In this document: positions 1-5,217 of the stretch, piece after piece
Position numbering within the stretch: the stretch's first letter is position 1
How the letters are laid out: every line of letters starts with the position of its first letter
Assembly (NCBI GenBank): GCA_964346075.1
Contig: CAYFTH010000157.1
Location: 1 to 5,217 of the forward strand
From: Brumimicrobium sp964346075
GTDB taxonomy: Bacteria > Bacteroidota > Bacteroidia > Flavobacteriales_D > Crocinitomicaceae
Length of the DNA stretch: 5,217 nucleotides
Reading direction: 5' to 3'
Program-made: the position numbers and the translations under genes
The notes under the pieces: generated by a model
Database searches by the model: none
The model's input: only the letters and a program-made list of their open reading frames with translations
Told to the model about the DNA's origin: nothing

Positions 1-677
1 TTCACTCCTTCTTTTTCCTGAAGTTGCTTGATGATTTCTTCACTGATCACCGATTGAAAATAGGCGACCATGGAAGGATAGGGATGAGGTCCGACAACCG
101 AACCGATCAGGTAAAACGTATCGGGATTATTGATCCAGTGCCGAATTGCTTCGTTTGTGGCATCTTTTAGCGTTTTACTGCCCGAAACAGCAGGAATAAC
201 CTGAGCACCGAGGTATTTGATTCGCTCGACGTTCGGCGCTTGTCGTTCCATATCTTTTTCGCCCATATAAATGATACATTCTAACCCAACGAGTGCACAT
301 ACAGTAGCCGTTGCCACTCCGTGTTGACCAGCTCCTGTTTCCGCAACGATCTTTGTTTTATTCAACCGTTTGGCGAGTAATATTTGACCGATCGTATTGT
401 TGATCTTGTGGGCGCCAGTATGACAAAGGTCTTCGCGCTTTAAATAAACCTTACCACCGTATTTTTTAGATAAAAACTCAGAAAAATATAAAGGTGTGGG
501 TCTGCCGACAAAATCGTTGAGAAGTGCTTTAAAATCTTCTTCAAAAGAAGGGTCACCCTTATAGTGTAAATAAGCTTGACGCAGTTCTTCAACGGCTGGA
601 TGTAATAATTCAGGAACATAGGCTCCTCCAAACTCCCCGTAGAAGCCTAATTCATCTGTTTCAATCAATGATTTCAT
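1..677 (-). CDS. trpB: Tryptophan synthase beta subunit, partial (3' end missing)
   Basis: PLP-dependent beta subunit that condenses indole with L-serine to give tryptophan, normally in an alpha2-beta2 complex with TrpA. The window holds the first 225 codons of a family usually near 390-400 residues; the rest lies past the left edge. I translated it directly and found no stop or frameshift. Seen: an N-terminal GFYGEFGGAYVPE motif (residues 11-23), GRPTPLY (58-64), LKREDLCHTGAHKINN (79-94) with the PLP Schiff-base lysine at Lys91, ETGAGQHGVATA (113-124) with the catalytic glutamate at Glu113, and VGPHPYPSMV (195-204). The Lys-Glu spacing of 22 matches E. coli Lys87/Glu109. The ATG at 675-677 is chosen because the family N-terminus begins just there. 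It overlaps the end of trpF by 17 bases and has no clear Shine-Dalgarno. The sequence looks like the ordinary TrpB1 type that works with TrpA, so trpA is expected next downstream (inference). Confidence 0.97.
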   Translation of the reverse strand, partial: MKSLIETDELGFYGEFGGAYVPELLHPAVEELRQAYLHYKGDPSFEEDFKALLNDFVGRPTPLYFSEFLSKKYGGKVYLKREDLCHTGAHKINNTIGQILLAKRLNKTKIVAETGAGQHGVATATVCALVGLECIIYMGEKDMERQAPNVERIKYLGAQVIPAVSGSKTLKDATNEAIRHWINNPDTFYLIGSVVGPHPYPSMVAYFQSVISEEIIKQLQEKEGV

Positions 678-1281
678 GTTTCAATTCGTTTAAAAATGTT
701 TGAATTAATGGAATGTCTTTCTTGCCAGGTCGCGTTTCAAATCGACTGTTGATATCAATACCTGCTAACTTCGGATGATGAAGCTCTTGAACAGCTTTGA
801 TGTCTTCAGGACCAATACCGCCACTTAAAATAAAAGAAGTTTCTCCCTGATAACTGGATAATACTGACCAGTCAAACTGTTTGCCGCTTCCCCCACCTAA
901 TCTGGACGGGGTATCAAATAGAAAGTAATCGCAAATCCCTTCATACCCTTTTGTTTCATCTAGCGAGTCGGAAGTTTTGATCGAAAATGCTTTAATTACT
1001 GGAGCCAGCTCGCTTACTATTTTGCAAAATTCGGGTGTTTCATTACCGTGAAGTTGAATAAAGTCAAAGCCAATTCTACTATTTGCACGGGAGATATAAT
1101 CAATGTGTGCATCTTTAAATACGCCAACCTTTTTCGTTTTTATTTCTGAAGGGATAAAAGTTTTGCCAACAAAACGAGGCGATTGCGGTACGTGAATAAA
1201 ACCGATCATATCAATTGTTTCAACCTCCATTAAGGCTTTTAAATCCTCATCATTTCTTATACCACAAACTTTTACGAGCAT
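661..1281 (-). CDS. trpF: Phosphoribosylanthranilate isomerase
   Basis: TIM-barrel enzyme that converts N-(5'-phosphoribosyl)anthranilate to CdRP by an Amadori rearrangement, the third step of the pathway in the cytosol. Its 206 residues are the normal length for a stand-alone TrpF. Seen: KVCGIRN (residues 4-10) with the general-base cysteine Cys6, FIQLHGNE (74-81), LFDTPS (121-126) with the general-acid aspartate Asp123, GGGSGK (129-134), LSGGI (152-156) and DINSRFETRPGKKD (176-189). The last three form the phosphate-binding end of the barrel in this family. The DINSRFE form, in place of the commoner DxSSGVE, is familiar from Bacteroidota sequences (from memory). The ATG overlaps the end of trpC by 10 bases and its stop lies inside trpB. 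In many other bacteria TrpC and TrpF are fused; here they are separate and adjacent. Confidence 0.97.
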   Translation of the reverse strand: MLVKVCGIRNDEDLKALMEVETIDMIGFIHVPQSPRFVGKTFIPSEIKTKKVGVFKDAHIDYISRANSRIGFDFIQLHGNETPEFCKIVSELAPVIKAFSIKTSDSLDETKGYEGICDYFLFDTPSRLGGGSGKQFDWSVLSSYQGETSFILSGGIGPEDIKAVQELHHPKLAGIDINSRFETRPGKKDIPLIQTFLNELKHEIID

Positions 1282-2063
1282 ATTGATTCAATTTTACTGG
1301 TGAGTTCTTCTATTGCTTTTTTGGGACGATTACTCTTAATGATAGATTCCCCAATCAATGCACCCTGATAACCCAGAGCAGCAAGAGATTTAACTTGCTC
1401 TGAATTACGAATTCCGGATTCTGTTATGCGAATAGGCTTTACAGGGAGGAAGTCTGCCAGTGATTGACTGATCGAAATATCAGTAATTTGTCTATCCAGG
1501 TCCCGATTATTTACGCCAATGATATCGATATTATCGGGAACTTTACTGAGTTCTGACAATTGGTGCACTTCAACCAGCACCTCCATGCCCAGCGTTTTAG
1601 CAATGATGGAGAATTGGAGGAGTTCCTCTTTGGACAAAACAGACGCGATTAATAAGACGCAGTCGGCTCCCATTGCTTTAGATTCAAATAGTTGAAATTC
1701 ATCAACAATGAACTCTTTTCGTAACATAGGCAGATCAAATGCATTGCGCAACGTGATAAAATCGTTTGTGGTGGTTCCAAAATATTTTTTATCGGTGAGT
1801 ACAGATAAACCAGCGACATCAGCTTCTGCATAGTGTTTAACATATTCTACGATATTATTCGTATTATTCAACGCTCCGGCACTCGGTGATTTTCGTTTAA
1901 ATTCAGCAATGATCCCAAAACCTTTTTGAGCAATCGCTGCTGCTAAAGAGTTTCCTTTTCGCTGGTACAACGGTGAGTTTTCGAGTGTGCCCAGGCTTAC
2001 TTCTTTCCGAAGTGCTTTAACTTCCCCGCGCTTATGCGCTATTATTTCATCTAAAATATTCAT
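1272..2063 (-). CDS. trpC: Indole-3-glycerol phosphate synthase
   Basis: TIM-barrel enzyme that decarboxylates and cyclises CdRP to indole-3-glycerol phosphate, the substrate of tryptophan synthase. Its 263 residues are typical of a monofunctional IGPS with the extra N-terminal helix (MNILDEIIAHKRGEV). Catalytic and binding residues are all present: Glu54 and Lys56 in AEFKRKSPSAG (53-63), Lys116 in MLRKEFI (113-119), Glu165 in LVEVH (163-167), Asn185 in GVNNRDL (183-189), Glu215 and Ser216 in ITESGI (213-218), and the phosphate-binding IGES (237-240). These match Glu51, Lys53, Lys110, Glu159, Asn180, Glu210 and Ser211 of the Sulfolobus enzyme by motif. The ATG overlaps the trpD stop in an ATGA tetranucleotide, and the C-terminus overlaps trpF by 10 bases, which suggests translational coupling on both sides. 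Confidence 0.97.
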   Translation of the reverse strand: MNILDEIIAHKRGEVKALRKEVSLGTLENSPLYQRKGNSLAAAIAQKGFGIIAEFKRKSPSAGALNNTNNIVEYVKHYAEADVAGLSVLTDKKYFGTTTNDFITLRNAFDLPMLRKEFIVDEFQLFESKAMGADCVLLIASVLSKEELLQFSIIAKTLGMEVLVEVHQLSELSKVPDNIDIIGVNNRDLDRQITDISISQSLADFLPVKPIRITESGIRNSEQVKSLAALGYQGALIGESIIKSNRPKKAIEELTSKIESICS

Positions 2064-3058
2064 GTCGTTACTTTTTGTTGTGTGAGTGTATTTAAAGTTT
2101 GAATAGCTTTACTTGATTCGATGTGATCGAGTGTATCGCGAAAAGCTTGTTTCAGCGGTGTTCCTTCCATTATGTTAATGGCTTTGGCACAGTTAATCGC
2201 CACGACCTGATGCTGGGCCTTTGTACCTTTTCCAAGCAGTATGTTTTTGAGAATCACTGCGGCATCGGACGGCGTTTTTCCACCGTGAATACTTTCGGGT
2301 ACAACACGGTCAATATGCAGTCTGGCAGCATTGATGATTTCATCGTTGTTTTTTGAAAACACACGTGCATCTCCTGTTAGCGTAATCTCATCGTATCCAT
2401 CTAAACCATAGATCACCCCATAATCAGTTCTTGATTCGCGCAGTGTGTGCTGATAGATTCGGGCTACACTCATGTTGAAAACACCTGTAAGCTGATACTC
2501 GGGTTGAGCAGGGTTCACTAATGGTCCCATAATGTTGAAAAACGTAGGAATGCCTAGGTTCTTTCGAATCGGCGCCACTTTTTTCATTACGGGGTGGAAG
2601 AGGGGCGCGTGTAAAAAACAGACGTTGGTTGTTGAAAGCTGTTGTTGAAGCACTTCGCTTTCATTCGTGAATTGAATACCCAATTCTGCAAGTACATTTG
2701 AAGATCCACATAGGGAGGAAACACCATAATTTCCGTGTTTGATCACCTTATGCCCCATGCTGGCCAGCACAAAAGCAGCCGTTGTACTCACGTTAAATGT
2801 GTTTTTGCCATCTCCTCCTGTTCCGCATAGATCGATAGCATGAGTACCGTCAAGATCTACCGGTATAGCGAGTTCCAGCAGTGCTTTTCGAAACCCTTTC
2901 ACCTCTTCAACTGTAATCGGCCGCGATTGCAGAGCGATCATAAATGCAACGATCTGTTCACTCGGGATATCATCATCAGCAATACGCAAAAGGGCATCAT
3001 AAGCTTCTTCTTGAGTCAGTGTCGCTTTGTCTAATATTTTATTTATTTCTTTTTGCAT
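2060..3058 (-). CDS. trpD: Anthranilate phosphoribosyltransferase
   Basis: Transfers phosphoribose from PRPP to anthranilate, the second step after chorismate. At 332 residues it is the normal length for a stand-alone TrpD with no fused glutaminase domain. Seen: a helical N-terminal domain (about 1-65), then the glycine-rich PRPP loop CGTGGDGKNTFNVST (78-92), KHGN (107-110), GSSNVLAELG (118-127), HPVMKKVAPIRKNLGIPTFFN (155-175) with the anthranilate-binding Arg165, MGPLVNP (177-183), and GYDEITLTG (221-229) with the metal-binding Asp223/Glu224 pair. The usual GSADVLEALG motif reads GSSNVLAELG here, which I take as a lineage variant and not a defect. Thymidine phosphorylase shares this fold, but the anthranilate motifs and the operon settle the call. 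The ATG sits 16 bases inside trpG; the stop overlaps the trpC start (ATGA). Confidence 0.97.
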   Translation of the reverse strand: MQKEINKILDKATLTQEEAYDALLRIADDDIPSEQIVAFMIALQSRPITVEEVKGFRKALLELAIPVDLDGTHAIDLCGTGGDGKNTFNVSTTAAFVLASMGHKVIKHGNYGVSSLCGSSNVLAELGIQFTNESEVLQQQLSTTNVCFLHAPLFHPVMKKVAPIRKNLGIPTFFNIMGPLVNPAQPEYQLTGVFNMSVARIYQHTLRESRTDYGVIYGLDGYDEITLTGDARVFSKNNDEIINAARLHIDRVVPESIHGGKTPSDAAVILKNILLGKGTKAQHQVVAINCAKAINIMEGTPLKQAFRDTLDHIESSKAIQTLNTLTQQKVTT

Positions 3059-3621
3059 GTCCTTATCCAGTTATTAATGATTGTTCTGCCGTTTGGTGTG
3101 AGCATACTTTCCGGGTGATATTGTACACCCGTGTGCGGAAGGTTAATGTGCTCAAAAGACATCATCAAATCCTCCATGCTCGCTGTGCTCTTCAAGGAAG
3201 GTGGTAAATTACTTTCCAGGTGCCAGCTGTGATAGCGCCCGACTTCTTGTTCCTCTTCTAATCCATTATACAACTGGGTAGAAGGATCGATCTGGATGAG
3301 CGATGATTTACCATGAATGATCTCAGGAGCGGGTGAAAGTGTTGCACCGTAGTGCTCCCCAATTGCCTGATACCCGAGACAAACACCGAGTAATGGTTTT
3401 TCGTGGTCTTCAGCATATTGTATGATTTGCATGAGATCACCTGCTTCGCTCGGTATTCCAGGACCAGGAGACAACAGGAAACCGTCATAGTGTCCGAGTT
3501 GTTCATGGTCAATTTCATCATTTCTAAAAAGATCCACTTGTTCTGTTGATTCGTGCTCTTTGAGGTAACGAACCAGGTTATAAACGAATGAATCGTAGTT
3601 GTCAATTACACAAAATTTCAT
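3043..3621 (-). CDS. trpG: Anthranilate synthase component II, glutamine amidotransferase
   Basis: Class I glutaminase subunit that hydrolyses glutamine and channels ammonia to TrpE for anthranilate formation. It has 192 residues, the usual size for a free TrpG. Seen: IDNYDSFVYNL at the N-terminus (residues 6-16), the oxyanion-loop motif LSPGPG (50-55), the nucleophile Cys81 in GVCLGYQ (79-85), GRYHSWHL (128-135), and the other triad members His169 and Glu171 in VQYHPES (166-172), followed by the MLTPNGRTIINNW tail. The triad is complete, so it should be active. Such subunits sometimes also serve PabB in folate synthesis; no pabB is present here, so a shared role is only a possibility. Its ATG overlaps the trpE stop in ATGA, the classic arrangement for equal synthesis of the two subunits, and its end overlaps trpD by 16 bases. 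Confidence 0.97.
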   Translation of the reverse strand: MKFCVIDNYDSFVYNLVRYLKEHESTEQVDLFRNDEIDHEQLGHYDGFLLSPGPGIPSEAGDLMQIIQYAEDHEKPLLGVCLGYQAIGEHYGATLSPAPEIIHGKSSLIQIDPSTQLYNGLEEEQEVGRYHSWHLESNLPPSLKSTASMEDLMMSFEHINLPHTGVQYHPESMLTPNGRTIINNWIRTCKKK

Positions 3622-5012
3622 TGTACCTGTTGTTTTTTTGTTGATGTTGTTACGGCGATTGCCTTGCGCACCGCATTGAGTTTATTGTCTACTTCCTGGA
3701 GTTCATTTTCAGGCCTCGAGTCGAGTACGATGCCCGCACCTGCCTGATAGTGCAATTCATTTGATTTTGATAAAATTGATCGAATGACAATTGCCATATT
3801 CAGCGAGCGGTCAGCACCTATGATTCCAACTGCGCCGCCGTAGTACTCACGGGGTTCATTTTCATATTTTGAGATTAATTCAAGTGCCTTCGGTTTAGGA
3901 GCTCCGGAAAGTGTTCCTGCCGGGAACGTATCAAAAAATGCTGCCAATGGTGATGCGGATTCCAGTTTTCCTTTCACGACTGATACCAAATGGATCACAT
4001 GACTAAAATATTGCACTTCTTTTAATCGATCCACACGTACGTTAGAGCAATGCTTGCTGAGATCATTTCTGGCGAGATCCACTAACATCATGTGTTCGGC
4101 ATTTTCTTTCTCATCGTTCTCAAGTGTTGCTGCATGTTGTTCATCCTCTTGAATGACTCCAGTGCGCTTAACAGTACCGGCGATGGGATGGATTTCAACT
4201 TCTTGGTTTTTTACGCGTAATTGAGCCTCAGGGGAAGATCCCATCAGTCTGTAAGATTCAAAGTCGAAATAATAGAGATAAGGAGAGGGATTGAGTCGTC
4301 TGAGTTGACGGTAGACTTCAAAATCTTCTCCAATAAATGGTTGACTAAACCTTCGGGAAAGTACCAGCTGGAAAACATCACCCCGTTGAACATTTTTGAT
4401 GGCTTGATCCACTTGTTTTTTAAATGCCTCAGGACTTAAAGAACTGGATTCCTTGCCAATATGCTCAAAAGGGAATTGAGGAACATTGTGCTGTTCCAGC
4501 AAGGAAAGAACAAGGTCAATCCCCTCAAACTCTCTATCAAAAGAATTCTCGATGATCATTCCTTCATCTTTGAAATGATCGATGACGATGATGTATTTGT
4601 AAATCATCAAATGTACATCTGGTAGATCGAGCGATTTTGTGCGTTGAACCGTACGTTTTTCTAAAAAATTGGCCGCTTCATAATTGATCCTTCCTAAAAA
4701 ACCATTGTAAGGAGCGGGATCTGAGAATGAATAGCTTTCAATGATTGCTTCGATAGTTTTAACAGCATTTCGTGGTTGGATACGCTCCTCACTAATCGTT
4801 TGACCCTCCTGGCTCAGCGATAATTGATCCACGTCGATTGTTAGCTCTGTTATCGGCGTTAAACCAATGATTGATGAGCTATCGGTACGGTCGTGGTAGT
4901 CGTTACTTTCCAGAAGACAAGGTTTGCGATAGTGATCGCGCAAACTCATGTACATACCCACAGGGGTATATGTATCGGCATTAAATGATGTTGTTTTTGT
5001 ATATATTTTCAT
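3618..5012 (-). CDS. trpE: Anthranilate synthase component I
   Basis: Chorismate-binding subunit that makes anthranilate from chorismate with ammonia from TrpG; the first committed step. At 464 residues it is at the short end of the family, as in many Bacteroidota. The N-terminal part (about 1-130) carries LLES at residues 33-36, the motif whose serine binds feedback-inhibiting tryptophan in studied enzymes. The C-terminal chorismate-binding domain (about 190-455) shows GDVFQLVLSRRF (211-222), NPSPYLYYFDF (241-251), SSPEAQLRV (259-267), HPIAGTVKRTG (275-285), HMMLVDLARNDL (307-318), FSHVIHLVS (336-344), FPAGTLSGAPKPKALELI (363-380), YYGGAVGIIG (390-399) and AGAGIVLDSRPENELQEVDNK (424-444). 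LLES plus the adjoining trp genes favour TrpE over PabB or isochorismate synthase. The ATG at 5010-5012 is 20 bases after the attenuator T-tract. It has no Shine-Dalgarno, only A/T-rich sequence. Confidence 0.97.
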   Translation of the reverse strand: MKIYTKTTSFNADTYTPVGMYMSLRDHYRKPCLLESNDYHDRTDSSSIIGLTPITELTIDVDQLSLSQEGQTISEERIQPRNAVKTIEAIIESYSFSDPAPYNGFLGRINYEAANFLEKRTVQRTKSLDLPDVHLMIYKYIIVIDHFKDEGMIIENSFDREFEGIDLVLSLLEQHNVPQFPFEHIGKESSSLSPEAFKKQVDQAIKNVQRGDVFQLVLSRRFSQPFIGEDFEVYRQLRRLNPSPYLYYFDFESYRLMGSSPEAQLRVKNQEVEIHPIAGTVKRTGVIQEDEQHAATLENDEKENAEHMMLVDLARNDLSKHCSNVRVDRLKEVQYFSHVIHLVSVVKGKLESASPLAAFFDTFPAGTLSGAPKPKALELISKYENEPREYYGGAVGIIGADRSLNMAIVIRSILSKSNELHYQAGAGIVLDSRPENELQEVDNKLNAVRKAIAVTTSTKKQQVQ

Positions 5013-5032
5013 AACGGTAAAAAAATTGGGGT

Positions 5033-5066
5033 AAAAAAAAAGAGCCTCTCGATGTGAGAAGCTCTT
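5033..5066 (-). terminator. Intrinsic terminator (attenuator) in the trpE leader
   Basis: In the transcript AAGAGCUUCUC (5066-5056) pairs with GAGAGGCUCUU (5050-5040), giving an 11-bp stem with a single U-G wobble and the five-base loop ACAUC. A run of nine T follows in the coding strand (5041-5033, its first two bases being the foot of the stem). This is a strong intrinsic terminator placed 20 bases before the trpE start, where it would stop transcription before any structural gene. Its 5' arm and loop are also claimed by an alternative upstream pairing, so it is read as a conditional terminator and not the end of another gene's transcript; no gene on this strand ends upstream of it within the window apart from the leader peptide. 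Confidence 0.92.
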
Positions 5067-5112
5067 GGGAATATCTATAGGATATAATACAATTACCAGC
5101 TTAGCTCACACC
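5051..5112 (-). promoter_or_regulatory. Antiterminator pairing of the trp attenuator
   Basis: In the transcript GGUGUGAG (5112-5105) and AAGCU (5102-5098) can pair with the continuous stretch AGCUUCUCACAUC (5063-5051). That gives 13 base pairs with one G-U wobble and a two-base bulge. The 3' arm uses most of the terminator's 5' arm plus its loop, so the two structures exclude each other. The 5' arm is the end of the leader reading frame. A ribosome stalled on the WWW codons would cover roughly up to 5115 and leave this arm free, so the antiterminator forms and trpE is read. A ribosome at the stop codon would cover the arm, so the terminator forms. A small 5-bp hairpin (AUAUC/GAUAU, 5085-5071) fits inside the enclosed loop. 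The pairing is seen in the sequence; the mechanism is inferred from known trp attenuators. Confidence 0.82.
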
Positions 5113-5164
5113 ATCGTGCAGTAAGCCACCACCAGTTTGCATTATTTGTTTTTATCGTATTCAC
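5093..5164 (-). CDS. trpL: trp leader peptide, Trp-rich, about 23 residues
   Basis: Short reading frame ending 27 bases before the trpE attenuator hairpin. Its C-terminal part reads NWWWLTARWCELSW then TAA, so it has three tandem Trp codons (5126-5134) and two more (5111-5113 and 5096-5098, the last just before the stop). Five Trp codons in 23 is far above chance, and the position ahead of a terminator and trpE is that of a trp leader peptide. Its role would be to sense charged tRNA-Trp by ribosome stalling, not to act as a protein. The frame stays open to the window's right edge with no ATG. The best in-frame start is GTG at 5162-5164, giving residues MNTIKTNNAN before WWW. This start is uncertain because it lies about where the predicted promoter would begin the transcript. 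The nearby ATG at 5140-5142 is in a different frame and misses every Trp codon. Confidence 0.8.
   Translation of the reverse strand: MNTIKTNNANWWWLTARWCELSW
5099..5126 (-). promoter_or_regulatory. Possible anti-antiterminator hairpin
   Basis: In the transcript GCUUA (5126-5122) can pair with UAAGC (5103-5099), and GCAC (5119-5116) with GUGU (5111-5108) including one G-U wobble. An asymmetric internal loop separates them and GAUG is the terminal loop. It hides most of the 5' arm of the antiterminator, so it could favour termination when the leader is not translated, like stem 1:2 of enteric trp leaders. It is weaker than the other two structures. Confidence 0.5.
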
Positions 5165-5168
5165 GTTG

Positions 5169-5200
5169 CAATTATAATTATAATTTAAATATTGAACAAA
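5169..5200 (-). promoter_or_regulatory. Candidate Bacteroidota-type promoter of the trp operon
   Basis: On the minus strand TTTG (5200-5197) is followed after 20 bases by TATAATTG (5176-5169). The second element differs from the Bacteroidota -7 consensus TAnnTTTG at one defined position, and the TTTG and spacing fit its -33 element. Transcription would then start near 5162-5165, almost on the leader GTG. A weaker alternative takes CATTTG (5202-5197) as the -7 element, with a start near 5190 and its -33 element beyond the window edge. The region is very A/T-rich, so chance matches are likely. Confidence 0.5.
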
Positions 5201-5217
5201 TGTTTTAATAAAAAAAC

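Noticed and set aside
440..631. A 63-codon minus-strand open frame
   Set aside because: It lies out of frame inside trpB, whose translation carries the full set of TrpB motifs through this stretch.
2123..3207. Several plus-strand open frames of 64-87 codons opposite trpD and trpG
   Set aside because: They have no recognisable protein features and lie antisense to well-conserved genes; they are shadow frames.
3258..3605. A 115-codon minus-strand frame inside trpG
   Set aside because: It is a shifted reading of trpG, which has an intact catalytic triad in its own frame; no family features are seen.
5040..5066. The terminator hairpin as an ordinary terminator of an upstream gene
   Set aside because: No gene on this strand other than the leader peptide ends before it in the window, and the mutually exclusive antiterminator pairing plus Trp-rich leader mark it as an attenuator.
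5101..5142. An ATG-started short frame (MQTGGGLLHDGVS) overlapping the Trp leader frame
   Set aside because: It starts with ATG but contains no Trp codon and is explained by out-of-frame reading of the TGG repeats. The WWW frame fits the regulatory context far better.
5013..5217. A T-box riboswitch or tryptophan-sensing TRAP site
   Set aside because: There is no T-box sequence or specifier-loop arrangement, and no series of spaced GAG/UAG triplets as TRAP needs; the leader peptide explains the region.

Overview
The window holds most of a tryptophan biosynthesis operon, all on the minus strand. It reads right to left in the order trp leader/attenuator - trpE - trpG - trpD - trpC - trpF - trpB, with trpB cut off by the left edge. 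Almost every base between positions 1 and 5012 is coding. The only non-coding stretch is the 205 bases at the right end (5013-5217), which holds the probable promoter and a transcription attenuator. A trpA gene is expected just beyond the left edge but cannot be seen.

The organism looks like a member of the Bacteroidota (Flavobacteriia or Cytophagia-like). The gene order EGDCFB(A), the separate trpC, trpF, trpE and trpG genes, the short 464-residue TrpE, the DINSRFE motif in TrpF, the lack of Shine-Dalgarno sequences before the starts, and a promoter resembling TTTG-N20-TAnnTTTG all fit. Genus-level assignment is not possible from this sequence alone.

Together the genes encode the whole route from chorismate to tryptophan except the TrpA subunit. 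TrpE/TrpG form anthranilate synthase, TrpD adds phosphoribose, TrpF isomerises, TrpC closes the indole ring and TrpB joins indole to serine. Every gene junction overlaps (4, 16, 4, 10 and 17 bases), so the operon is probably translationally coupled. All catalytic motifs checked are intact, and no frameshift or mobile DNA was seen.

The most interesting part is the leader. A short reading frame with three consecutive Trp codons plus two more (5093-5164) is followed by a strong intrinsic terminator (5033-5066). An alternative 13-bp antiterminator pairing uses the end of the leader reading frame and the 5' side of the terminator. This is a textbook ribosome-mediated trp attenuator, here in an organism apparently lacking Shine-Dalgarno-led starts. 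TrpE also keeps the LLES feedback motif, so control is probably both transcriptional and allosteric. I found no sign of a wholly new biological system; the window is a well-kept core-metabolism operon with a neat regulatory leader.
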